Positions 1 through 12,000 of a DNA stretch of 64,000 nucleotides are shown here, piece after piece; position 1 is the first letter of the stretch, and every line of letters begins with the position of its first letter. Origin of the DNA: Apostichopus japonicus. Taxonomy: Eukaryota; Echinodermata; Holothuroidea; Aspidochirotida; Stichopodidae. The notes beneath the pieces are model-generated. The model had not been told where the DNA came from and searched no databases. It worked only from the letters and a program-made list of their open reading frames with translations. The stretch covers positions 11,185,213 to 11,249,212 of the forward strand of contig NC_092574.1 in the NCBI RefSeq assembly GCF_037975245.1, given 5' to 3'. The position numbers were made by a program, and so were the translations under genes.

Positions 1-88
1 ACGTGCTAGAACATATCTGCAAGCTGAATCTCTGTTATTTGTTTCGATATAAGACTTTTCTCATTATTTTCCTCATTTCTAATTACAG

Positions 89-3000
89 TTTGACTTAGTC
101 TGTGATTACAAACACTTGGCTGGTACTACACAAACTATCTTCTACGCCGGTTATCTCGTTGGTTCATGGCTCTCTGGATCGATATCAGACGTGTAAGTAA
201 TGGAACAACTATTAATATCGTGCACACTCTCGAGCCATTTATTCTCGTTTGGAATGTCACTCTAAGATATTGCCTTCCATTTATTTATAACATTTGCAAA
301 ATTGCAGCATTTTTTGTTCAAAACTTACATTTTTGCCATGTCCTATTTATGTTCTGAAGATTCATTTCCAGTTAATATTAGATTTTAGAAATATTGCTTT
401 GACATGGACTTGAAATGTCTGAGAAGCAATTTTGGACCAATATGCCGAAATAAAGTAGTCAGATCAGGAAGTCCTTTACGCAATTCCAAACAGCCATGAC
501 GAGAGGTTGGTAGGGAGGAGAGGCGGGGAAGGGAGGGGGCAGGAGTTGCAATTCCGTGCCCAAGCCAAACAAAACCAGCCGTCAACGAAAACTACCATAA
601 CTCTTTTCTGTATTATAATGGAATTGTTCAACATCTTTGTTACGTGAGTTGCAACAAGAACTTGTCTGTTAACGCACGATTACCTGAAACGCACCAATTC
701 ACAGACCGATTCCACGAAAAGTCCTGCTTATGCACGACTTAATTATAGGCCGTTCCCACGAACGCAGGTTTGCTTCACCCTTGATCGACCTATCGAGGGG
801 AGGGCAAATTGCCCCACTCTTTTTCTGCGTGGGAACGGGGCTAGCCCGAGCTTTATCAAGCCCCTCGTGAGAGGTGGGGTTTGGACAGCTAAGCGTTGAC
901 AAATGTTGACAAATGTAAATAAACAACTGCCTCGGGGTGTAGTCAATACGTTAACACCAGCAAACACAAAACTGTTTTTAAAATATCAGGAAACAAACGT
1001 TATGATAACGTTATAAATAATATTATTAAAACGTTAAATGTTGAGTCGCTAGAATAGCAGGATAACGTTTTCCCAACGTTTTATATAACATTATTTCGAT
1101 GTCAGCACAACGTTTTTAAGATGTTGAAGAAAATGTTGTATGATAACATATTGACAAATGTTATGACTACGTTATAAAATAACGTTATTAAAACGTTAAA
1201 TGTTGAGTCGCTAGAATAGCAGGTTAACATTTCACAATGTTTCATATAACATTATTTCGATGTCAGCACAATGTCTTTGAAATGTTTCAGAAAAAGTTGT
1301 AAAGACGTTATAGTAATGTTTTGACAATGCTATAACGTTATAGAAAATGTCATGACAGCATTTCCAAAACTTCTGTCAGTACTTTAGATGGGTTATTCGA
1401 GTTTTAAATGTAATGAAACATTATATTCAGAATGGTTGACGATGTCTGGTGCTTCCAACACTGTCAGAAAAGAGTTAATAAGACTTGACTGCTTCTGTAC
1501 TGTCAATTTATTGTAATAAAGCACAAATTTCTGACCTCCACCAGCATCACTATAGGGTTCTTCTATGTTTGAACATGGTATATTTCAACAATGGAAATCA
1601 GTTATGAAGATTTTCAAAGTATACAAAGGAACCCCCCCCCCCAACCCAACACCCCTAAAGAAGAGTGCTATTCATTCAAAAGTGTTATTCATCACGTATA
1701 GATGCTCATGTTATATCACACCACGCAGGTATAGTACGGTTCACCTTGGGCATCCCTGCAAACCTAACTGTATTTATTTAGTATTTTGACTTATATGCAA
1801 GCTTGAAATTGCATTGTGTACCAATAACAATTCTAGAAGTTGCTTATATGGCATTAGCAGTATGGGTACTGGGATTTTAAAACTTGCGTCCACGGGACGC
1901 AACATCTTAAAAATGTTTGAAACTATGAATGTTTGAAAGTAAAACTTGCGTTCATGCTACTCTCCTCCATGATAACCTGCACTTTAAAAAACCTCTACAG
2001 GAACGCGCAATACTTTAATGTATAATGACCCTGACAATACGCTGACTTGTGCGTAAGGGAAGCGTGTAGCGGTATGCCTATAATGTGTACCAAAATAAAA
2101 AGAAAGATGAAACCTTTAATTAATATACAATCTGAAAAAATGACTGTTAAATTGCGAAGCGAGAACTTTGGCCGTAGACAAGCTACCATATTTGCAGGCC
2201 TGGACGGCATACAATGCACACTGCTGTACGGTACATAACCATAGTACGGTGCGAGGTCATGTTATACTAGGCTATATGTATATGCTGTGAGTTGTTGGAA
2301 ATCAAGTCAAACGAGTGTCTTTACATAATGCCAACATTAAATACGAGCACCAGTCAACTGATTTAAGTGAACCATTCAATGTTGCGTGCTTATGCCGTGC
2401 ATGTCGAAAACAAGTAAAACGACTAATTCTATAGACAAAATGCCAGCATAAAAATACTGTTCTTGTCAACTGATTTGAGTGAACCGATAAATTATGCGTG
2501 AATATGCCATGAATGTCGGCAATCAAGCAAAACGAGTGTCTAGACATACTGCCAGCATAAAAATACTGAACTTCTTAATTGCTTAAGTCGAAACATTAAA
2601 GGAATAACGAAGGCAGGGATCAGTGGCGTAGGAAGGTACATTTGAGTGGGCGGCTGAAGACTGATGGCCGGCCTGGGGGAGGGGTTTAAGGTGCAATATA
2701 GCACTCTTCAACACCCACTCCAATTTGTAAACTTAATTTTGTATTTTCACCTGGCCTTAGATGCAATTTGGTGCTCCAAATGAGATATTTTTTCTCATTT
2801 GGAAATGAAAAAGGGGTTTTCTGACTTGCGAACCGGGGGCGGGGGGGGGGGGCGGAATGATACTTCAGATTTTATTCAACATGACACTTTTGATATATTA
2901 GCTGTCAAAGATGACTTCGTTTTGTACAGAGCAACTTTAAACCTCATTAATTAATATTGAGAATAGCTAAAACCATGAAATTTTGTAAGCTGTACAAACT

Positions 3001-6000
3001 GTATGTTTATTACTAAAGTAAAAGACCCTCACATTTCTCACATGGTTATGTTGTCAAAAATGGCATCAAAAACCTTTCCTTATGCTGAATCGCAGAACAA
3101 GCAACTTCAGAGCTGCACAACTTGCAAACATATAAATTACAGGAAGCATTGTAATCGGATTAAGTTCCTCTTAATTACTATACATAATGCTACACCTAAC
3201 TTTGATAATTTTCTCCAAAAGTTGTACCTTCTTTGTGTAACATCATCTTAATAACATTTTAATAACATCAAATAAAACGTTTTGTCAAACACATTTTACT
3301 ATATCACTAAAGCGTTTTTAGTCGTAACATATACGTTATAGTGATATTTTAAAAACGTTATTACTTCATCCTGGGTTTCATTTGCCTGTTAGGATTTTAA
3401 ATAGGGTACTGGTAATTTGCTGAAGTTACAAACACACCCCCCAAAAACAGGTTGCTCTTTATTTAGTACTCTCTTTTTAATAACATCTTAATAATATATT
3501 TACAACATCAAGCATAATGTTTTGCTGAAATGATTTTTGGACATTTTGACGATGTTTTCAAAATGTTATCATTCTGTATTAAACAAGATTTTTTAAAACG
3601 TTGTAATGTTACTTTAATAACATTACGTTTTAAAAAGTTTGGTGAAAACATTTTAATGGCATTAATAACATGTTTTAAGTCTTAATCAAAACATTTTAAT
3701 GATGTTATAATAATGTTATGACACTCAGAACAAACTCAGCGATATTTTGATCAAATGAATGCTTTCCTCTGCAGGTATAGCTTTGTTGAATTGAAATTGC
3801 TACTTATTTTCCATTTTTTTAAAGCTTTTTTCAATGCCTTCCTCTAAACGTTTTCAGAACATTTTTACAACATTTGTGGAAAATATTTTCTAAAAAATGT
3901 TAAGAAAATATTATTAAAACGTTTCATGTTTTAATATGATATCTACAAAATGTTATATATTACAATACATTTTGAAATAACATTTGTTTGCCCTTCTCAA
4001 AATGTGATATACACGTTATGTGTTTGCTGGGCAGATATGCGTTTCATCAAAGTTGACTCGAGCATAACGACTCTTGCTTGCCCGTAGAGTGCACCTTAAG
4101 ATCTACTATTTACGTCCTTACGTCACAGATGATGAATATTCAGAGATGTGATTTTTTTTGTCCTATTTCTCTTTCAGGATTGGTCGATACTATACTTTTT
4201 TCCTCTCCGTTGCCATAGACTTTGTAGCAGGGATGGCTCTCTCATTTGCGCCTTCATTTTGGTACTTCTGTCTCTTCCGGTTTATTGTCGGAGTTGCAAA
4301 CATTTCTTTGTATTTGACAAGTTTCGTGATTGGTTAGTAAATTGTTTGTCGAGTTCTCGTTATTTTAAATTTCATTCGTTTATAATTTATATTGGATATT
4401 CAACTGTTTCTATTTGCACCTTATGCAAGTTTGGTAAATGCAACGACATTGCATGTATTCTTGATTGGTGATTGGCGATCTTGAATAAACTGAGTTTTCT
4501 ATGCCAATGCAATAACTGCATATACTGCATAAGTATATAATGATGTGTAGTCATAAGTCAAATGGGTAAAAACAGGTAGGGGGATTTTTAATAGAGCCTA
4601 TAGCGTAATTTGCTAATACCTTCCCTTCCTCCCATCCGACCCACCTCTCCACAATGGATGGAGTGACAGGTTTCTACAGTTATAGGCCGGCGGGCTGACG
4701 GATATCGATGTAAGTTATTTTCTAACATCAAGTTGTTACGGAATGGCAACAGGCAAAGCATGCAGATACTTTACGTACCCAGGAAGAAAATAAATGGATA
4801 GATAGCGTCGTTTTATGTATCGATCAAATATAGTTCTCGTTCAATCACCTTCTTTCACCAATCTGTGCAATATTAGTTATAGGGCTAAATTAATTACTGT
4901 AATTACTTAAACACTGAACTTAGGCTTTAGATGCAGTGTTTGTTATATAATTAAAAGTACCTTATTAAGTACCAGGGTAGGAGTTGGTCTGTAGATCTTC
5001 TGGTAGCGCCTTGCGAAGACTTGAAATCCTCGCGAGACGAGTTTCGACGAATGCTGACTTCTGTTCAAACCGATGCCGATGAACCACAATCAGTGTGTTC
5101 AACTAGTCGTTGAATAAATATATATATATATTTATACGAATAGATGTCGTGTCTATTAACACTGTACAACCAGGGGCGTATCCAGGATTTTCCAATGGGG
5201 GGGGGGGCGGGGCGTCAGGCATGAATGATCGCCGTCCTGGGGGATGGGTCTAAGGGGAGGGGTGTACAATTTTTGCTTTCGAAGAAGGGCTGAAATGCAA
5301 AATGGTGTCATATGCATGGGCGGCGATCCGTACTTCCGAGTGGGGGGGGGGGGGGACATGACCTTGTTGACTATCTAAGCGTAGCGCCACCATGAGTTGG
5401 CGCGAAGCGTACAAGAAAATTTTGGGATTAACAAACCCTCTACATGGCCGGAAACGGCACTTCCCGAGGTTTCCAAGCGGCATATACCCAACTTTAAAAT
5501 AGGGATGTCATGTCCGAAATATCTCATAATCAGGATCCAAAATACTTTTTTTTTTAATTTCGGGTGTTATTTTGGGAAAATTGCACCTGTCAATCTTGTT
5601 TCAGGCGCAACGTTAGAATGTTCGAGAGCTCTTTTATATTATTCGATGAAGAAAATGGCCTCATGCAGGCTATTATAGGCCTATACACATGCAATACACA
5701 ATTACACATAGTTACATTCCTAGGTACCGATTGCTAGGGCATCCAGGTGAAACGTGTATTAAGCATTACCCTGGTTACATGAGATTCTCAGCTGTTCGAG
5801 GGAACATGTACGTGTGTAGGCCTACTATAGGGCCTATATGAATACTATGAGGGTGCATATATGTACTATATCAATACCGTGGGCGCAATAATACATTTTG
5901 TTGGTATAGGGCCAATGAAGCCTACAGTCAACTATATTTGCTTTATAAAGACGCTTTATTTGAAAAGATCGCACTGCGTTTATGGTAGGCGAGAAATGAA

Positions 6001-9000
6001 GCTAAAAAAGAGCCGTACATTAACGAAGATGCATAAATGTAGGCATGAAAATATTCTTATCCCTGGCATTTGGTGGGGGGGGGGATATGGTGCATTACAT
6101 CCCTCCACCCATTTTCATGGGGGAATATATCCCCCCTCCACCCAGGATCGCCGCCCATGGCCATATGTGATCCATTTTTCGACCTTAATAATAAGCAACA
6201 TTTCCAGTAAATATGGACACAAAATGCACAATTTAGTATGGCTGGCATGTCACTTAGTGTTTATAGTGATAATACAAACACAATTACCATCTATGTTTCT
6301 AAAACTATTATGCCGCCGAACTTCGCCAGAACCTTTTTTTGGCAAACAAAAAATAAAGCATACGGGAGGGGGGGGGGGGGGTTGAGCGATCACCGACATC
6401 TCACATAAAGGTCGTCATCAATTTTTTTTTTTTTTTTGCTAAACTTTTTTTTTTGGTGACGGCCAATGGGGGGGGCGCGCCTGTTGCGCCCCCTGGATAC
6501 GCCCCTGGTACAACAGTAGTAATCAGTAATAGGTTGAGTGACACTAACAGGTTAATAGGTAATTAACTACTAGCGTAGGTCCGTGGCCGTAGTAGTACAA
6601 TATTGTGCGTATGACAACGAGCAAATAGGCCATATAGGGCTTCTGAACACAGGAAAAGCCACGAGACGGTCTTCTGGAGGTATATCTCTCTCTCGCCTCC
6701 TTGAAGATCAAACCATTTATACCAGTTCAGCTTTGTTCTGGATGTTTCTGGCATTCTCTCGTTGAACGATTTATATAAATAGAAACACACCTTCTGGATG
6801 TTTCTTGCATCTTCCCAGCAGTTATTCACTGCATAATATACAGTGTAGTGGAAGTTCTGGACCATTCCGAAAATTTCCTTGGAACGCCAATACGATAAAA
6901 AAAAGTAATACACATTGTACTGTATCCTAACGAAGACCATAGTCCAAGGTAGTCTGCATGCTTTCTGCTGAGCATCGATTCCGAGCATCTGGCTCGTAGG
7001 CCTAAAAGATTTGCGGAAAGGCCTTCAAACCAAAGTCTTCAAGCTTATTCTGTATAGGGCTCCTTCTGTATTACTTTCATAGTAGATGGAGGCAGACTCG
7101 TAGGCCACGCCCACTTGGCATATAAGAGTCGAGATTGATGCATATTAACCAGTTGTTAAGTTTCATCAGCCACTGTTGGGACAATTTCCTAATGCTAATA
7201 CATCTCTAAACTGTACTGCAATATCATGCTCTCGAAGCAAAAGTATTGTCAGTACAAACAGTTCCTAACCTAGATCTGATAGAAACATGGCATTCATACT
7301 GCTCGTACTGACAATACGATTGCTCTAAAGCGGGAAAAAACACTACAGTATATACAAAATTGTCCCAACTGGGTGGGTGGTTTCATGAACTTCACCTTTC
7401 GTACGAAACATGCAGACAAAACTCAAGTTCACAGTACATGACTCTGCAAACTTTACACGTTATGAAATCTTGATAGAAAACGTCGGATGTTTAGATATGT
7501 TATTTCATTCACTGAGCTCATATTATGACTGACAGCTTATTTTCTTTCAATCATTTGCAGTTACTGAATTAGTCGGTCCATCCAAACGTATAGTTAGTGG
7601 CGTATCGGTGGGCTGTGCTTTCGCTGCGGGGTACATGCTTTTGGCGCTACTGGCATATTTCGTTCGTGACTGGAGAACCTTACAACGAATTGCATCTCTT
7701 TCGCTGTTACCAATATTTGCCTTTATGCCGTGAGTACATGAATCAAGATGAACTACGTAGTTACATCATAGGCCTTTAAATACTGCGTCGTTATAACATG
7801 GAAGAACGAATAGGGAATGGAGAAATAACGGTTCTTTGTCTCTCTCATTTGTGTTTATCTTCTATATAGGGAGGGAATAGATGTGTATGGGTGGGTGTGT
7901 ATGATGTAGGTAATATGACTTTCGATGTTTACCTCGTATAATTTAAGTAAAAAGGTTAAACCTTATTAACCTATGGTTGAGACAAAAGTTCAAACGTGTT
8001 TCTCACTTTAAGTGTATACCAATTATCCATGTTAAATGTATACACGTCATCAATATAAGTGTATGTTTATACAAGGTAGTTATATTAAGTATACAGAAAT
8101 TATCCATATTAAGTACATATAAAATGTCTATATTAAGTTTATACAAAATATCTATATTAAGTATATACAAAGTATCAATATAATGTACATAAATATAAGA
8201 TATTCATATAAAGTACATATAAAATATATGTATTATGTTTATGAAAAGTATCTGTATTAAGTACATACAAAGTAACCATATAATGTACATATATACAAGG
8301 TATTCGTATCAAGTAGACCTATAAAGTATCCATATTAAGTACATACCAACTATCCATTAAAGGTATATACAATGTGTCAATACTAAAATATATACAAGGT
8401 ATCCATATCAAGTATATACAAAATATCCATATTAAGTATGTACAAAGTAACTAAATTAAGTCTATACGACGTATCCATATGAGGTATATAAGAAAAGTCT
8501 TCATATTAAGTATAAATAACGTAGTCATGGGAAGTATGTACAAATTATCGTCGCCATTTGTAGTACATCCTTTGACTAAGAACTATAAGAGCCTGCTCTT
8601 CATGTGAACGTAATTGTTTGTGATAAAATTGAACCATTTTGCGAGTTTGAGAGCTACATACCTCAACACAAACTTGTACATGCCTACTCTTTCCGAAACA
8701 GATTCAAAGCGTTATGTGTTTGACAAGTGTTTTTTTTTCATTGATTATCAGACGAAAACCCATATAGTTCTCGAGAGAATTTATCAACACTTTTGTTTTA
8801 CCTTCAAATTATTTAATTTACATTTTAATTCATTCTATATCTAGTTTTTTACCCGAATCTCCACGTTGGCTGATGGACCGAAAGAAATATGACAAGGCAG
8901 AAGAAATTTTGAAGACAATTGCCAGAGTAAACAGGACTGAGGATAAGCTTTCTTCGTTAAGCAAGGTAATATACACAACATAAAACGACTGGCGTTATCT

Positions 9001-12000
9001 TATCCATTATCTGCTATGCCTTGCTATATAATAAAACAAATATATTGTACATCCATACATTGATTAGTTTTAACACTTGATCAGGGTACAAAGACTAAGT
9101 TTGAAAAGTACAAGTTATACCTAATATTGAATGGAAGTAACTAAAAACTTCAAGATTTAACAAGTAGTATACTCTGTAAATGAACAAAAATGAGGCAACA
9201 AAAAACCCACATGATATACATATATAAGCAACCCCCCTCCCCTCCCCCCCCCGTTATGGTGCAGACAACTTTCTATATAAAGCTTAAACTTAATCGTACG
9301 CCTGACGTTCTGATTCTCTATTCGTCTATCTGTTCATATGTCTGTAAGTTCTTACATTGGTTCTTCTTGTTGCTTCCTCATCTATGACTTTATAGGCTGG
9401 TGTACTTCAGTCACCTCCATTTGTTTCTGGGTTTTTTGTTCTCGATGATGATTCTGTTTAATCGAAAGGAAAACCTGCAAAGGTTGACAACCCATCTCCC
9501 TATCACTCTCCACCTCTCTCTCTCACTCTTAGGATTCAGAGCAGACGGATGAAGATGCTCCAAAACCTACTTTTATTGACCTATTCAGAGGGCCACGTCT
9601 GCGCATGGCGTCGCTTGCCTTGTTTTGTGTTTGGTAAGAACATAGTTATGGAGCTATAAACAGTTTATAGCTCCATGGTTATATGTAGTTTCAGGCTCTC
9701 AGCCATGTACGAACGGAATTCAAATTTCACTAAGTTAGGAAAACATAAGTAGGCTACTTCCCTTTCTAATTAAGCAGTATGAAACAGGTGTTATGGAAAT
9801 TCACTGCGAATTTTCTCCATCTTGAACGAATGGCTTCTTATCCCAAAAAAAATCGTTTCGTTCAACATGGAGAAAACTCGCAGTGAATTTCCATTCGTAT
9901 TAGAGGTTATATGGATAAATAAAGTACATGGATAAATGGTTATGAAAAGCATTGTAGGGCAGATTTTGTTCTTTCGAGGACCGGGATGAAATCTTTCCCT
10001 CGCCGCATTTTGCCCAGTTTGCTTAGCGATAACCACTGATATATCATCTGAAAGATGCCTGCATTCTTCATGGCACCATGTTTTCTTCTTCTTGTAGGTT
10101 CGTGTGTAGTCTTGTTTACTTTGCGATATCTCTCAACACGGCTAAGCTGGGCGATGATGACTATTTTACGTTTTTTCTATCTGGACTGGTAGAGATACCA
10201 GCCGGCCTGATCTGTATTCCTCTGCTGCAGTCACCCCTTGGTAGGCGGTATTCAATGCTGCTGATTATGGTGCTTTTGGGGTTGTCATGTTTAGCAGCTG
10301 TTGTACTGTGTGAGTATATAACGTGTAATATGAGGTTTGATGGAGAAGGACACGTCGAAAACTTAAAAAAAGAGATTAATTCGGAGAGGAAACATAGAAT
10401 AATACTTCTTTACCAAACGTTGCGATATTTTCTGACATTTAAGAGCTGAATTTCCGAGTTTCTGTTTACCTCCATAATATGTGAACGTTAAGGTGGTGGT
10501 GACAATACTTAAATATGTTAAGCAGAAGCCTTTGTTTCAAAAACCGTAAGATTGCTGACACAATTGCGTACAATCCACATACAGACAGTAACGTATAGGT
10601 TCTGTTCATCTTGATGATAAATTACGAGTTGGTACCGTAATTTATGTGTTACTTTTTAAAATGTGCAATAAATACTTATTCATTTAGAAATTCGTTTTTT
10701 TTTTCAAATAAAAATTATGACACACTAATCAAATGCTATTTTTTAGGTATGTTATATGATAAAATTATCTTTAATTTGAATTAAGTTCTAACGGGGAGAT
10801 TTAATTGCTAATTTTTAAATATGCCCAAGGATAATCATACATTGTCTCAAAACTGTTGAATTAATGTAACTTGGGAAAGTAATCATCTAACGGATATATA
10901 CACATCGATAGTGCAGAACATTTATGGGTACTGCTGGTTTTATCTAAAATAAAATGAATATATTACTCTATAACAAAAGGTCGAATTATAGGCGTTCTTT
11001 TCGATTAATGTGAAGGTATGTGTGAGCACGAGGCGTACTATCATCATGAGGTAGGAGGCAGGGGGTATAGCAAGCTTCCAAAAAGTGGGGGGGGGGGGAG
11101 CACAACATCTGAGGGGCCCTTTCTCATTCAACAACCACCACTCGTTATGCACGTTATGTATACATGCCCCCCGGCTCCTACCCCCGTCGTAGGAGGGCAA
11201 GTCCGTAGACAACATCAGGTGGATACAATCCAAGAAACCGGGGGAAAATGTACTTGGTATTTCACTATAAAGAAACCTGACCCAGTTTGGTAATGGAAGG
11301 GAGAATTGAATGTGAGCCTGGATGGAGCAGGGGGAGCTTAGTGGTTTCACATTGTCACAGGACATTGCCCGTCTATCGCGGCATCACAGCCGCATGCATA
11401 CAACACAATTGTAAAATTAAATCGGGGTATTCCCCGCAAGCAAACTTCTTCCTCCCTAGCGCCAAGGTCGCTGAGTATGTATACGTTAATTTCCATCGGT
11501 CAGAAGTCTTCCTCATTGTGTATAACAACTGTATAGGTAAAATCTACGTAATATGCTACTGGCATATATAGCTGATTCTCTCAACGTTAGTTCAATGTGA
11601 AAAGAAAAACCCATAAGATGACCTGTCCGTTGTACCAATGGTCAGCAATTTGGGCGTTTCGAAACGGTAGGCTCAATTTATCGCAAGTAATTATTTTCCC
11701 CCCCAAAGGTTAATTAATAACTGAAACTATATTTGTATACACACCACGTTTTCAAGTACCATTTTTACTGTGTTTTTCTTTCAGCGAAAGGCGTATTGCT
11801 CACTGTCATTGCCATGATCGGAAAATTCTTCGTGTCGACGTCATATTCTATGGTGTACTTATTCTCGGCGGAGATTTTCCCAACCATTGTTAGGTTAGAA
11901 ATTAATATATCTAATTAGTCATTATATATTTGAGTTGTTCCGAACGGTAGCCTGATGAAATGTCTCAATCAGGAAAATAATCGTAGAATGTGGCAGTACA

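Larger units (their letters stand above)
957..4030. mobile_element. 3.07-kb TIR element with AACGTT-rich ends, in SLC22 intron 1
   Basis: Inverted termini CCAGCAAACACA (957-968) and TGTGTTTGCTGG (4019-4030) bound a region whose two ends (about 970-1380 and 3245-4020) are dense in AACGTT, ATAACGTTAT and AACATTTT motifs. A roughly 80-bp segment containing GAGTCGCTAGAATAGCAG is present twice (near 1045 and 1207). There is no long ORF, so the element is non-autonomous. No clear target-site duplication was seen, and I cannot name the superfamily. The middle carries a truncated hAT-like MITE (2631) and a short tandem repeat (2298), so it has been an insertion target. Confidence 0.6.

Noticed and set aside
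5861..6385. 174-codon ORF inside the 5171-6507 element
   Set aside because: It runs through G-rich low-complexity sequence and has no hAT transposase or BED zinc-finger features.
6563..6988. 141-codon minus-strand ORF
   Set aside because: It lies in SLC22 intron 2, contains an imperfect internal repeat (TTCTGGATGTTTCT), and shows no recognisable domain or splice context.
10940..11571. ORFs of 91-141 codons in SLC22 intron 6
   Set aside because: They cross a family C MITE with poly-G and are not compatible with the exon 6 to exon 7 join at 10309|11785.
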